Position numbers and translations under genes: made by a program
DNA from: Coriobacteriia bacterium
GTDB lineage: Bacteria; Actinomycetota; Coriobacteriia; Coriobacteriales; UMGS124
Assembly: GCA_018368455.1 (NCBI GenBank)
Contig: JAGZEG010000012.1
Location: 45,043 to 109,042, forward strand
DNA: 64,000 nt
Direction: 5' to 3'
The notes under the pieces: model-generated
The model's input: only the letters and a program-made list of their open reading frames with translations
Told to the model about the DNA's origin: nothing
Databases searched by the model: none
Shown here: positions 16,440 to 25,850 of the stretch, piece by piece
Layout: every line of letters starts with the position of its first letter
Position numbering within the stretch: position 1 is the first letter of the stretch

Positions 16440-17729
16440 CTAGCGGAAGAAGCCCTCGTAGTCGTGCATGCGAAGCTGGCTTTCGACCTTGCTCATCGTG
16501 TCGAGCGCAACGCCCACCATGATGAGGATCGACGTGCCACCAAACGCCTGAATCAGCGTGTTGTTCGTGAAGAAGAACAGAATAGACGGAACAACGGCCA
16601 CCAGGGCGATGAAGATCGCACCAGGCAACGTGATGCGGTTCAGGACGTTCTTGATGTACAGCGCCGTCGGAGCACCCGGACGCACGCCCGGGATGAAGCC
16701 GCCCTGCTTCTTCAGGTTGTCCGCAGTGTCGTTGGGGTTGAACACCATGGACGTGTAGAAGTACGCGAAGAAGACAATGAGCAGAACCGACAGGATCCAG
16801 TTAAGCCAGCCAGCGCTGATCGCGTTGGAAAAGCCCTGAATCCAGCCCACGTTCGGGAAGAAGACCGCGAGCTGCGCCGGGATGTACAGGATGGACGAGG
16901 CAAAGATGATCGGGATGACACCGGCCGTGTTGACCTTAATGGGAAGGTACGTGTTCTGACCACCCATCATGCGACGACCCGTCACTCGCTTCGCGTAGGA
17001 CACCGGAATGCGACGCTGGCCGCGCTCCACGAAGATGATCGGCGGAATGACCGCAAGGATCACGACGACGATCAGAATCGTGAACAGGACGCCCGTCGTG
17101 CTCGTCTCAATCGAGTTGAAGATGGCAGAGGGCAGACGCGACATGATGTTCGCGAAGATGATGAGCGACATGCCATTACCCACACCACGCTGCGTAATGA
17201 GCTCGCCCAGCCACATGATGAGCATCGATCCGACGATGAAGCCGAACACGATCATGACGTCCATCAGGAACTCAGGCACGCCCATACCGGCAAAAGAGAT
17301 GCCGTACTGCGGGCTCTTGAAGAGCAGCAGGTAGCCAATCGCGTTGATGAGCGACAGGACGATCGTCAGGTACCGCGTGTACTGCGTGATCTTCCTCTGG
17401 CCCATCTCGCCCTCTTTGGCGAGCGAACGCAGAGACGGCACCACCGCCTGCATCATCTGAAGGATGATGGAGGCGGTGATGTAGGGCATGATGCCCAGCG
17501 AGAACAGCGATACGTACGACAGAGCGCCACCAGAGAAGAGGTTGAGCAGCGCCATGGTGTTACCCATGCCGCTGTTCGCATTCTCAAACGTGCTCACCAA
17601 ATCACCGAATGGGATACCGGGCAGCGGGATGTACGAGCCAATGCGGTACAGCACGATAATCCCCAGAGTAAAGAGGATCTTATTCCTCAGCTCCGGGACC
17701 CGGAACGCATTCAGGATGGCATTTAGCAC
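16440..17729 (-). CDS. secY: Preprotein translocase subunit SecY
   Basis: The channel subunit of the Sec translocon, 429 aa, with ten hydrophobic helices. Landmarks are the RNKILFTLGIIVLYRIGSYI start, the plug-region sequence after helix 1 and the basic cytoplasmic loops (RRIPVSYAKRVTGRR). It starts at GTG 17729, overlapping the rplO stop by 7 nt, which couples it to L15. SecE, its partner, is encoded at 44374-44763. Confidence 0.97.
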   Translation of the reverse strand: MLNAILNAFRVPELRNKILFTLGIIVLYRIGSYIPLPGIPFGDLVSTFENANSGMGNTMALLNLFSGGALSYVSLFSLGIMPYITASIILQMMQAVVPSLRSLAKEGEMGQRKITQYTRYLTIVLSLINAIGYLLLFKSPQYGISFAGMGVPEFLMDVMIVFGFIVGSMLIMWLGELITQRGVGNGMSLIIFANIMSRLPSAIFNSIETSTTGVLFTILIVVVILAVIPPIIFVERGQRRIPVSYAKRVTGRRMMGGQNTYLPIKVNTAGVIPIIFASSILYIPAQLAVFFPNVGWIQGFSNAISAGWLNWILSVLLIVFFAYFYTSMVFNPNDTADNLKKQGGFIPGVRPGAPTALYIKNVLNRITLPGAIFIALVAVVPSILFFFTNNTLIQAFGGTSILIMVGVALDTMSKVESQLRMHDYEGFFR

Positions 17730-18172
17730 GGCAGCTCTACCGTCCCTCCCGCAGCCTCAATCTTGGCCTGAGCGGAGGCGGACACCTTGTCAACGCGAAC
17801 GGTGAGCTTCTTCGTAAGCTCGCCGTCACCGAGAACCTTGACAAGCGTCGTGTTCTTCTTGATGACGTTCTTGGCGACAAGAGCATCAGAATCGACAACG
17901 GCGCCGTCCTCGAACAGGTCGTTCAGACGGTCGAGGTTCACGGGAGCGTACTCAACGCGGCAGGGATTGCGGAAGCCGGGAAGCTTAGGCAGGCGCATGG
18001 CCAGCTTCATCTGGCCACCCTCGAAGCCCGGGCCCTTGCCGCCGCCGGAACGGGACTTCTGGCCCTTCTGGCCGCGACCAGCCGTCGTGCCGCCCTTGCC
18101 CGAGTTGCCGCGACCGACGCGCTTGCGGTTCTTGCGAGAACCCTCAGCGGGGTACAGATCGTGTAGCTGCAT
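17723..18172 (-). CDS. rplO: 50S ribosomal protein L15
   Basis: L15, 149 aa, a late-assembly large-subunit protein. It has the Gly/Arg-rich N-terminal extension (RKNRKRVGRGNSGKGGTTAG) that penetrates 23S rRNA and a globular C-terminal domain. It precedes secY in the conserved spc order and overlaps its start by 7 nt. Confidence 0.97.
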   Translation of the reverse strand: MQLHDLYPAEGSRKNRKRVGRGNSGKGGTTAGRGQKGQKSRSGGGKGPGFEGGQMKLAMRLPKLPGFRNPCRVEYAPVNLDRLNDLFEDGAVVDSDALVAKNVIKKNTTLVKVLGDGELTKKLTVRVDKVSASAQAKIEAAGGTVELPC

Positions 18173-18182
18173 TGAAAACTCC

Positions 18183-18371
18183 TTAGATCTCCTCGACGGT
18201 GACGAGGTGACGCACCTTCTGGATCATGCCACGAACGCTCGGGCTGTCCGGACGCTCCACGACATTGTTGATGCGGTGGAGACCCAGGGCACGCAGCGTG
18301 GCAGCCTGATCCTTGGGGTGGCCGATCGTGCTACGGACCTGCTTGATGAGCAGGGTCTTCGTCTCTGCCAT
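18183..18371 (-). CDS. rpmD: 50S ribosomal protein L30
   Basis: L30, 62 aa, a small ferredoxin-like large-subunit protein. Diagnostic sequence is LLIKQVRSTIGHPKDQAATLRALGL. It lies 2 nt after rpsE and 10 nt before rplO, consistent with one translational unit. Confidence 0.95.
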   Translation of the reverse strand: MAETKTLLIKQVRSTIGHPKDQAATLRALGLHRINNVVERPDSPSVRGMIQKVRHLVTVEEI

Positions 18372-18373
18372 GA

Positions 18374-18907
18374 TTAGTTGTTCTCCTTACCGGCGAACAT
18401 CTCGCCCACGGTGATGCCACGGCGAGCAGCGGCCTGCTGCGGGCTCTCGAGGCGCGCCAGACCCTCGGCAGCAGCCTTGATGATGTTGAGCGAGTTGCTG
18501 GTGCCCAGCGACTTGGCCAGAATGTTCTTGATGCCCGCGAGCTCGCAAAGAGCACGCACGGGGCCACCGGCGATAACGCCAGTACCGGGGACAGCCGGCT
18601 TCAGAACGACGCGACCAGCGCCATAGTGACCCTCAACGTCGTGAGGAATCGTGCCCGTCTCGGTCACCGGGATGTAGAACATGTTCTTCTTGGCGTCCTC
18701 GATACCCTTCTGGATGGCCAGCGGGACCTCGGCGGACTTACCCATGCCGATGCCGACGTTGCCCTTGCCGTCGCCGACGACGACGAGAGCGGAGAGGGAG
18801 AAGCGACGGCCGCCCTTGACAACCTTGGAGACGCGGTTGATGAAGACGACGCGCTCCTGCAGCTCAGGCGTGGCGTTGTTGTTCTCGCGCTGATGGTTAC
18901 GAGCCAT
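18374..18907 (-). CDS. rpsE: 30S ribosomal protein S5
   Basis: S5, 177 aa. It combines an N-terminal double-stranded RNA-binding-like domain (ERVVFINRVSKVVKGGRRFS, ~18-37) with a C-terminal S5 domain. It lies at the mRNA entry tunnel and affects decoding accuracy and helicase activity. The GMGKSAEVPLAIQKG segment is typical. It begins 12 nt after rplR. Confidence 0.97.
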   Translation of the reverse strand: MARNHQRENNNATPELQERVVFINRVSKVVKGGRRFSLSALVVVGDGKGNVGIGMGKSAEVPLAIQKGIEDAKKNMFYIPVTETGTIPHDVEGHYGAGRVVLKPAVPGTGVIAGGPVRALCELAGIKNILAKSLGTSNSLNIIKAAAEGLARLESPQQAAARRGITVGEMFAGKENN

Positions 18908-18919
18908 GCTTCACTCCTC

Positions 18920-19288
18920 CTAGAACGTCAGGCCAGCGTTGCGGGCACCATCGGCCAGAGCAGCCACGCGGCCGTGATAGAGATTGCCACCGCGGTCAAA
19001 CGAGACCGTCGTGTAGCCGGCCTCGAGAGCACGCTTGCCGACAAGCTCGCCCACGAACGCAGCGGCCTCCTTGTTGGAGCCGATCTTGCCCGTGGCGCGG
19101 AACTCAGCGTCCAGCGTCGAAGCGGAGCAAAGCGTGGTGCCGTTCTCATCATTGATGAGCATGGCGTAGATGTTGGCGTTCGTGCGGCGCACGCAGAGAC
19201 GGGGACGCTCGGCGGTGCCGGACACCTTGCCACGGACGCGGCGGTGACGGCGAGCGAGACGCTCTGCCTTCGCCTTGTGCTTGTTCAT
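18920..19288 (-). CDS. rplR: 50S ribosomal protein L18
   Basis: L18, 122 aa, binds 5S rRNA and helps bring it into the large subunit. It has the basic start KAERLARRHRRVRGKVSG followed by RPRLCVRRTNANIYAMLIND, and ends NAGLTF as in most bacterial L18 proteins. It is separated from rplF by a short hairpin. Confidence 0.97.
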   Translation of the reverse strand: MNKHKAKAERLARRHRRVRGKVSGTAERPRLCVRRTNANIYAMLINDENGTTLCSASTLDAEFRATGKIGSNKEAAAFVGELVGKRALEAGYTTVSFDRGGNLYHGRVAALADGARNAGLTF

Positions 19289-19307
19289 GAAATACTCCTC
19301 GCTATAA

Positions 19308-19329
19308 CCGACACCTTACAGGGTGTCGG
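19308..19329 (-). other. Intercistronic hairpin between rplF and rplR
   Basis: CCGACACC and GGTGTCGG pair perfectly over 8 bp around a 6-nt loop in the 59-nt gap. On the - strand TTATAG follows, a weak U-rich tail. Confidence 0.6.
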
Positions 19330-19347
19330 ACGTGGATTACGCGCGCG

Positions 19348-19884
19348 TTACTTCGAGGCCTTGCCGAGCTTACGACGGACGTGCTCGCCCTCGTAGCGGA
19401 CACCCTTGCCCTTGTAGGGCTCCGGGGGACGCTTCATGCGGATGTCAGCAGCAACCTGGCCGACGCGCTGGTTGTCGATGCCCTTGACAAGCACGTGCGT
19501 GTTGTCCGGAACCTCGAACGTGATGCCCTCTTCGGGCTCCACGATGACGGGGTGCGAATAGCCGAGCGAAAGCTCAAGCGACTTGCCCTTGAGTGCCGCA
19601 CGGTAGCCGACGCCGACGAGCTCGAGCTTCTTCACGAAGCCCTCAGACACGCCCACGATCATGTTGTGGACGAGCGTACGCGTCAGGCCGTGCAGGGAGC
19701 GCGCGGTGCGGGAGTCATCAGGACGGGTGACGAGGATCTCGTTGCCCTCCTGCTTGATGGAGATGATGTCAGAGAACTGCTTGTTGAGTTCGCCCTTGGG
19801 ACCCTTCACGGCCACGTGGGAACCCGTGATGGTGACCTCTACGCCGGCAGGGACCGGGATGGGCTGCTTACCGATACGAGACAC
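19348..19884 (-). CDS. rplF: 50S ribosomal protein L6
   Basis: L6, 178 aa, with two tandem L6 domains. It sits near the GTPase-associated centre and sarcin-ricin loop. The start SRIGKQPIPVPAGVEV is preceded by GGAAAGGAG, and the start codon is GTG. The C-terminal signature KGKGVRYEGEHVRRKLGK is present. It lies between rpsH and rplR. Confidence 0.97.
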   Translation of the reverse strand: MSRIGKQPIPVPAGVEVTITGSHVAVKGPKGELNKQFSDIISIKQEGNEILVTRPDDSRTARSLHGLTRTLVHNMIVGVSEGFVKKLELVGVGYRAALKGKSLELSLGYSHPVIVEPEEGITFEVPDNTHVLVKGIDNQRVGQVAADIRMKRPPEPYKGKGVRYEGEHVRRKLGKASK

Positions 19885-19907
19885 GGATTTGCTCCTTTCC
19901 TGGTTCG

Positions 19908-20306
19908 TTACCAGACGTAGGCGATGACCTCGCCGCCGACGCCAGCCTTGCGCGCGTCGCGATCGGTCATAACGCCCTTGGACGTGGAGATGATGGCGAT
20001 GCCCAGACCGCCGAGAACGCGAGGCAGCTCGTCCTTGCCAGCGTAGATACGCAGGCCAGGCTTAGAGATGCGACGGATGCCACGGATGACCTTTGCACGA
20101 CGCTCACCGTACTTGAGCGTAATGACGAGATTGCTGTGAGGCGTGCCGGGCTCAACGACGAAGTGCTCGATGAAGCCCTCCTCATACAGCACGCGAGCGA
20201 TCTCGACGAGCTTCTTGCTCGTGGGCATCGAGACCGTGGCCTTGTTCGCAGAGTTTGCATTACGGATGCGCGTAAGCATATCTGCGATCGGGTCGGACAA
20301 ATTCAT
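19908..20306 (-). CDS. rpsH: 30S ribosomal protein S8
   Basis: S8, 132 aa, a primary 16S rRNA binder and in E. coli the repressor of the spc operon. Landmarks are the start LSDPIADMLTRIRNAN and the C-terminal STSKGVMTDRDARKAGVGGE motif. A 94-nt gap separates it from rpsN; it contains only a small CCTGT/ACAGG stem. Confidence 0.97.
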   Translation of the reverse strand: MNLSDPIADMLTRIRNANSANKATVSMPTSKKLVEIARVLYEEGFIEHFVVEPGTPHSNLVITLKYGERRAKVIRGIRRISKPGLRIYAGKDELPRVLGGLGIAIISTSKGVMTDRDARKAGVGGEVIAYVW

Positions 20307-20400
20307 GTGATTCCTCCTATGGTTCTAGATGAGACTGCCCTAACGGTTCGCATCCGCCCATAACGGAAGCGCCTGTTTGGACAGGTCCCCGGCAATCAGC

Positions 20401-20586
20401 CTACCAGCTTGCCTTCCTGACGCCAGGGAGTTCGCCCTTGCTCGCCAGCTCGCGGAAGCACACACGGCACAGGCCGAACTTGCGGTAGTACGCACGGGGG
20501 CGACCACAACGCATGCAGCGGTTGTGCTGGCGCGTCGAAAACTTCGGCTCGCGGTTCGCAGCGGCGATCATCGACTTCTTAGCCAC
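20401..20586 (-). CDS. rpsN: 30S ribosomal protein S14, type Z (zinc-binding)
   Basis: Short S14 of 61 aa with the zinc-ribbon Cys pairs CMRC and CRVC, characteristic of the type Z form used in zinc-replete conditions. It begins at GTG 20586 preceded by GAAGGAGGAAA; the longer open frame upstream (to 20643) does not match S14. A strong hairpin separates it from rplE. Confidence 0.96.
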   Translation of the reverse strand: MAKKSMIAAANREPKFSTRQHNRCMRCGRPRAYYRKFGLCRVCFRELASKGELPGVRKASW

Positions 20587-20619
20587 ACTTTCCTCCTTCA
20601 CGAAGCATCGTAGAGACAC

Positions 20620-20660
20620 AAAGATCCCTTGCTCGTGCCACATAGCACGCGCAAGGGATC
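20620..20660 (-). terminator. Terminator-like hairpin between rplE and rpsN
   Basis: GATCCCTTGC pairs perfectly with GCAAGGGATC, with an inner CGTGC/GCACG stem; arms are 20623-20638 and 20645-20660. On the - strand TTTGTGT follows. It lies 8 nt after the rplE stop codon, inside the superoperon, so it is probably leaky or regulated. Confidence 0.65.
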
Positions 20661-20668
20661 AGTTTACG

Positions 20669-21220
20669 CTAGTTCTTCTTGAACGGGAAGCCCAGGAGAC
20701 GAAGAAGCGTCTCTCCTTCATCATTCGTCTTAGCCGTCGTGACCATCGTGATGTCCATGCCACGGGTGTGGTCGACCTTGTCATAGTCGATCTCAGGGAA
20801 GATCAGCTGCTCGGTGACACCCATGGAGTAGTTGCCCGTGCCGTCGAACGACTTCGTCGAGAGGCCGCGGAAGTCACGGATACGAGGGATGTCGATGGAG
20901 ATCAGACGATCGAGGAACTCCCACATGCGGTCGCCGCGCAGGGTGACCTTAGCGCCGATGGGCATGCCCTCACGCAGGTGGAACGAAGCGATGGACTTGC
21001 GGGCGCGGGCGATCATCGGCTGCTGGCCCGTGATGACACGGAGGTCAGCGACAGCGGCGTCGATGGCCTTGGAGTCGGTCGTGGCCTCGCCGACGCCCAT
21101 GTTCACGACGATCTTCTCCAGCTTGGGGATCATCATGACGTTGGGGTAGGCGTACTTCTCCTGAAGACCCGGACGGGCAATCTCGAGGTACTTCTTCTTC
21201 AGGCGGGGCATGTCGGACAT
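20669..21220 (-). CDS. rplE: 50S ribosomal protein L5
   Basis: L5, 183 aa, binds 5S rRNA and contacts P-site tRNA. Diagnostic sequences are KIVVNMGVGEATTDSKAID and the C-terminal ITMVTTAKTNDEGETLLRLLGFPF. ATG 21220 is chosen over the longer open frame because AAAAGGAGTG precedes it and the family start matches. It lies after a 202-nt gap from rplX that contains two hairpins. Confidence 0.97.
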   Translation of the reverse strand: MSDMPRLKKKYLEIARPGLQEKYAYPNVMMIPKLEKIVVNMGVGEATTDSKAIDAAVADLRVITGQQPMIARARKSIASFHLREGMPIGAKVTLRGDRMWEFLDRLISIDIPRIRDFRGLSTKSFDGTGNYSMGVTEQLIFPEIDYDKVDHTRGMDITMVTTAKTNDEGETLLRLLGFPFKKN

Positions 21221-21368
21221 GTTCTTCACTCCTTTTGGGGTTTGACGTGGCGGGTTTCCGTCCCGACACCTTTCGGGCATCCTATCCCGAAAGCCGTTGT
21301 AACGCAGTGGCACACATGTGCACACCACGCTGCACAGGACAAACTGCACAGCATGGTAGGCACACGTC

Positions 21369-21402
21369 GGGCCTCGTGCAGGACAGCTCCTGCACGAGGC
21401 CC
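21369..21402 (-). other. Perfect 15-bp hairpin between rplX and rplE
   Basis: Arms 21369-21383 and 21388-21402 are perfectly complementary around the tetraloop CAGC. No U-run follows. A second 8-bp stem (CTTTCGGG/CCCGAAAG, ~21270-21293) lies closer to rplE. The 202-nt gap is unusually long for this part of a ribosomal operon. Confidence 0.75.
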
Positions 21403-21422
21403 GGCAAAAGAGCAGACGCTAA

Positions 21423-21746
21423 TTAAAACTCAGCGCCGCACTTCTTGCAAACGCGAACCTTCTTGCCCTCAGCGTTCATCGCATGACCAACACGAGTGGC
21501 CTTGCCGCACTTCGGGCAGACGAGCTGCACGCGAGAGGCGTAGATCTTGGCCTCCTTCGTGACGATGCCGCCACGGGGGTTGGCCTGCGTCGGGCGCATG
21601 GACTTCTTCATCATCGCGACGCCCTTGACCACAACGCGGCCCTCGCTGGGATAGCAGCGCAGAACCTCGCTGACGGTGCCACGATCCTTGCCGGAGAGCA
21701 CCTTGACCGTATCGCCCTTGCGGACGTGAAGCTTAACAGTAGCCAT
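21423..21746 (-). CDS. rplX: 50S ribosomal protein L24
   Basis: L24, 107 aa, an early assembly initiator of the large subunit. The KOW motif is at the N-terminus (HVRKGDTVKVLSGKDRGTV). The C-terminal zinc-ribbon-like Cys pairs (CPKC, CKKC) are common in Gram-positive L24. It lies 12 nt after rplN. Confidence 0.97.
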   Translation of the reverse strand: MATVKLHVRKGDTVKVLSGKDRGTVSEVLRCYPSEGRVVVKGVAMMKKSMRPTQANPRGGIVTKEAKIYASRVQLVCPKCGKATRVGHAMNAEGKKVRVCKKCGAEF

Positions 21747-21758
21747 TTGCGTCTCTCC

Positions 21759-22127
21759 TTACAGCGTCTCAGGCGCGAGCGACGTGATCTTCAGATACTT
21801 GCGGTCGCGGAGCTCGCGGGCCACGGGGCCGAAGACGCGCGTGCCCTTGGGAGCACCGCTCGCGTCGATCAGCACGCAGGCGTTGTCGTCGAAACGGATG
21901 TAGCTGCCATCCTTGCGACGGATCTCCTTCTTCGTGCGAACGATGACCGCACGCACAACGGCGCCCTTCTTGATGGAGCCGTTGGGCAGGGCCTCCTGCA
22001 CGGCGCAGATCACGACGTCGCCCACGCTGGCATAGCGGCGCTTGGAGCCGCCGAGAACCTTGAAGCAGCGAACCTTGCGCGCGCCGGAGTTGTCGGCGAC
22101 GTTGAGCATAGTCTGTGCTTGAATCAT
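21759..22127 (-). CDS. rplN: 50S ribosomal protein L14
   Basis: L14, 122 aa, the standard length. It forms intersubunit bridges. The start MIQAQTMLNVADNSGARKV is the invariant family N-terminus and is preceded by GGAGGAA, so the upstream extension of the frame is not used. It lies after a 117-nt gap from rpsQ with a GC-rich stem. Confidence 0.98.
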   Translation of the reverse strand: MIQAQTMLNVADNSGARKVRCFKVLGGSKRRYASVGDVVICAVQEALPNGSIKKGAVVRAVIVRTKKEIRRKDGSYIRFDDNACVLIDASGAPKGTRVFGPVARELRDRKYLKITSLAPETL

Positions 22128-22196
22128 TTCTTCCTCCGATAGCAGAGTCGACAGGCAGAGGTGCGCCCACTCGTGCGGCACACATGTCGTCGGAAG

Positions 22197-22229
22197 GCGC
22201 CGGGCCACTCAAGGTGAGCAACCCGGCGC
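22197..22229 (-). other. Intercistronic hairpin between rpsQ and rplN
   Basis: GCGCCGGG (22197-22204) and CCCGGCGC (22222-22229) pair perfectly. An inner CACTC/GTGAG stem extends the structure. Confidence 0.65.
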
Positions 22230-22244
22230 ACGAACGGGCAGAAC

Positions 22245-22511
22245 TTACTTCGCGCGCTCGACGATCTCGAGCAGACGCCAACGCTTCGTCGCGGACAGCG
22301 GGCGCGTCTCCATGATGCGCACCGTATCGCCCACGTTGCAATCGTTGTTCTCGTCGTGAGCGTGGAACTTCTTCGTACGGATCATCATCTTGCCGTACTT
22401 GGGGTGACGCTTACGCTCCGTCACCTCAACGGAGATGGACTTATCGCCCATACGCGACACGACGACGCCCTGGCGGACCTTACGGCGGTTGCGCTCAACA
22501 GTCTCGGTCAT
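22245..22511 (-). CDS. rpsQ: 30S ribosomal protein S17
   Basis: S17, 88 aa, an OB-fold early-binding protein of the small subunit. Diagnostic sequence is RKVRQGVVVSRMGDKSISV and GDTVRIMETRPLSATKRWRL. It starts 4 nt after the rpmC stop. Confidence 0.97.
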   Translation of the reverse strand: MTETVERNRRKVRQGVVVSRMGDKSISVEVTERKRHPKYGKMMIRTKKFHAHDENNDCNVGDTVRIMETRPLSATKRWRLLEIVERAK

Positions 22512-22515
22512 GGTG

Positions 22516-22725
22516 TTACTTCACATCCTTCTCAGCAGCGATCTCACGCGCACGGATCTCGGTGAGGATGCGAGCGACGTCCTTCTTCACGAGCTTGACG
22601 CGAGCCGTGTTGTCCAGCTGGCCCGTGGCCATCTGGAAACGGAGGTTGAACAGCTCAGCGCGGCATTCCTTCAGCTTGCTCTGGAGCTCCTGATCGTTGA
22701 GCTCCCTAATCTCTGCGGGCTTCAT
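22516..22725 (-). CDS. rpmC: 50S ribosomal protein L29
   Basis: L29, 69 aa, a two-helix protein near the exit tunnel and part of the trigger-factor/SRP docking site. Landmarks are the KPAEIRELNDQELQSKLKE start and the LFNLRFQMATGQLDN core. Its ATG shares one base with the rplP stop (TAATG), implying coupled translation. Confidence 0.97.
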   Translation of the reverse strand: MKPAEIRELNDQELQSKLKECRAELFNLRFQMATGQLDNTARVKLVKKDVARILTEIRAREIAAEKDVK

Positions 22726-23165
22726 TAGTTGGTCTCCTTCCCGTCCTCGACCTGCTGATCGGCACGGGTGATGACCTTCGTATGAATCGGCAGCTTCTGA
22801 GCAGCCAGACGGAAGGCTTCCTTGGCCGTGGCCTCGTCGACACCGGCGATCTCGAACATAACGCGGCCGGGCTTCACGACGGCAACCCAGCCCTCCGGGT
22901 TACCCTTGCCCTTGCCCATGCGGGTCTCGGCGGGCTTCTTCGTGATAGGCTTGTCAGGGAAAATCGTGATCCACACGCGACCGCCACGCTTCATATAGCG
23001 GGTCATGGCGACACGAGCAGCCTCGATCTGGCGGTTCGTGATCCAGTGGCACTCCGTGGCAACAAGGCCGTACTCGCCAAAGTTGACGTTCGTCCAGCCC
23101 TTGGCCTTGCCCTTCATCGTGCCACGCATCACCTTACGGTGAGCAATGCGCTTAGGTGCGAGCAT
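22725..23165 (-). CDS. rplP: 50S ribosomal protein L16
   Basis: L16, 146 aa, helps position A-site tRNA near the peptidyl transferase centre. It has the MLAPKRIAHRKVMRG start and the GKGKGNPEGWVAVVKPGR loop. The C-terminus is about nine residues longer than in E. coli. It overlaps rpmC by one base. Confidence 0.97.
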   Translation of the reverse strand: MLAPKRIAHRKVMRGTMKGKAKGWTNVNFGEYGLVATECHWITNRQIEAARVAMTRYMKRGGRVWITIFPDKPITKKPAETRMGKGKGNPEGWVAVVKPGRVMFEIAGVDEATAKEAFRLAAQKLPIHTKVITRADQQVEDGKETN

Positions 23166-23168
23166 GCC

Positions 23169-23879
23169 TTACCTCCTCCCTTCGCCGCGGCCGCCACGAC
23201 GCGGACGCGAGGTGCCCTCGAGGGCGGGATTGGGGGTGGGCTGACCGGGCAGCTTCTCACCCAGGTAGATCCAGCACTTCACGCCGCAGGAGCCCATGAC
23301 GGTGCCAGCAGTGGCCGTGCCGTAGTCGATCTTGGCGCGCAGCGTGTGCAGCGGCACGCGGCCCTCGCGATACCACTCGCGACGACCCATCTCAGCGCCG
23401 CCGAGACGACCGGAGCACTGGACACGGATGCCCTTGGCACCAGCCTTACGAGCCGACTGAACAGCCTTGCGCATGGCGCGACGGAAGGCAACGCGCTGCT
23501 CGAGCTGCTCGGCGATGGACTTCGCAACGAGCGTGGCGTCGAGCTCGGGGCGCTTGATCTCGATGACCTCAATGGAGAGGTTGCCACCGGAGACACCGGC
23601 GACCTTCTCGACGTCCTTGCGCAGCGTGTCGATCTCCGTGCCCTTGCGACCGATGACGATGCCGGGGCGAGCGGTGTAGATGATGACCTTCACCTTGTCG
23701 CCGGCGCGCTCGATCTCGACGCGCGAAAGAGCGGCGTCCTTGAGGCGGTTCTCCAGGAAGGAGCGAATGGCCAGGTCATTCTTGAGGGTGGCCTTGTAGT
23801 CCTTATCGGAGTACCAGCGGGAGCGCCAGTCCTCGGTCGTGCCGAGACGGAATCCAATCGGATGGACCTTCTGACCCAT
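23169..23879 (-). CDS. rpsC: 30S ribosomal protein S3
   Basis: S3, 236 aa. The N-terminal KH domain (VIIYTARPGIVIGRKGTEID) and C-terminal S3 domain form part of the mRNA entry channel and helicase. ATG 23879 (MGQKVHPIGFRLG) is the family start, preceded by GAAAGGAGG, so the extended upstream frame is discarded. A short Arg/Gly-rich tail ends the protein. It lies 3 nt upstream of rplP. Confidence 0.97.
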   Translation of the reverse strand: MGQKVHPIGFRLGTTEDWRSRWYSDKDYKATLKNDLAIRSFLENRLKDAALSRVEIERAGDKVKVIIYTARPGIVIGRKGTEIDTLRKDVEKVAGVSGGNLSIEVIEIKRPELDATLVAKSIAEQLEQRVAFRRAMRKAVQSARKAGAKGIRVQCSGRLGGAEMGRREWYREGRVPLHTLRAKIDYGTATAGTVMGSCGVKCWIYLGEKLPGQPTPNPALEGTSRPRRGGRGEGRR

Positions 23880-23883
23880 TGCC

Positions 23884-24248
23884 TTACGCCTCCTTTCGCG
23901 GAGCGACGATGATCGTGATGTGGCTCGTCCTCTTGAGGATGCGGGCCGCGGAACCCTTGGCGCGAGCGCGAATGCGCTTGAGCGTCGGGCCCTCGTCGAC
24001 GAACGCGGTCTTGACGACGAGGTCGTCACCGCGCATGCCGAAGTTGTTCTCTGCGTTGGCCACAGCGCTGTTCAGCACCTTGGCGACCGTCTCGGCGGCG
24101 GAGCGCTCGGAGAAGGCAAGGATGGTGCGGGCCTGCGCAATGGGCTTGTTGCGGATCTGGTCCACGACGAGGCGGACCTTCTTGGGCGCGATGCGCACGT
24201 AGCGTGCCACGGCGCGCGCCTCAACGACCTTCTTGATGTCTTCGCTCA

Positions 24249-24249
<1 letters not shown>
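23884..24249 (-). CDS. rplV: 50S ribosomal protein L22
   Basis: L22, 121 aa. Its beta-hairpin lines the exit tunnel at the macrolide-sensitive constriction (TLKRIRARAKGSAARILKRTSHITI). The core RYVRIAPKKVRLVVDQIRNK is typical. Its ATG overlaps the rpsS stop by one base (TAATG). Confidence 0.97.
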
Positions 24250-24521
<272 letters not shown>

Positions 24522-24542
24522 CTGCGTGTTCTCCTTTTCGGG

Positions 24543-25373
<831 letters not shown>

Positions 25374-25464
25374 TGCATTTCTCCTCTCGTCCGATTGCCA
25401 CGTGATGCATGGGAGGGAGACTCGCCTGAGTCCCGCATCCGTGACCCCGGACAACCACGGTTCC

Positions 25465-25530
25465 GGGTGTGTCCATTTAACACACCCAACACAGCATAAC
25501 GCACGGGAAGCACCGAAGCACTTCCCGTGC
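25465..25530 (-). other. Pair of perfect hairpins between rplW and rplB
   Basis: GCACGGGAAG/CTTCCCGTGC (25501-25530) and GGGTGTG/CACACCC (25465-25487) are both perfect stems. On the - strand the first lies 23 nt after the rplW stop and is followed by GTTATG rather than a U-run. Confidence 0.7.
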
Positions 25531-25553
25531 GAGTGTGCCTAACAAAAGGAAGC

Positions 25554-25850
25554 TTAGGCCTGCTTGCCGAAGATCTCGATGGTCTCGCCATCGGCGATCG
25601 TCACAACAGCCTTCTTCCAGGTGCGAGTATAGCCGGACTGAACGCGGACGCGCTTCGGCTTTGCCTTGACCCACAGGGTGTTCACAGACTTAACGTGAAC
25701 GTTGAAGATATCCTCGATAGCGCGCTTGATGGCGGGCTTGTCGGCATCGCGAGCAACCTCGAACGTGTACTTGTTCTGCTCCATCTTGTCGAAGGAGGCC
25801 TCGGACACGATCGGGCGGATGATGATGGTGCGCGGATCAAACGTATTCAT
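25554..25850 (-). CDS. rplW: 50S ribosomal protein L23
   Basis: L23, 98 aa, at the exit tunnel and the main docking site for trigger factor and SRP. Diagnostic segments are the IIRPIVSEASFDKMEQNKYTF start and the VNTLWVKAKPKRVRVQSGYTR loop. It shares one base with the rplD stop (TAATG). Confidence 0.97.
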   Translation of the reverse strand: MNTFDPRTIIIRPIVSEASFDKMEQNKYTFEVARDADKPAIKRAIEDIFNVHVKSVNTLWVKAKPKRVRVQSGYTRTWKKAVVTIADGETIEIFGKQA

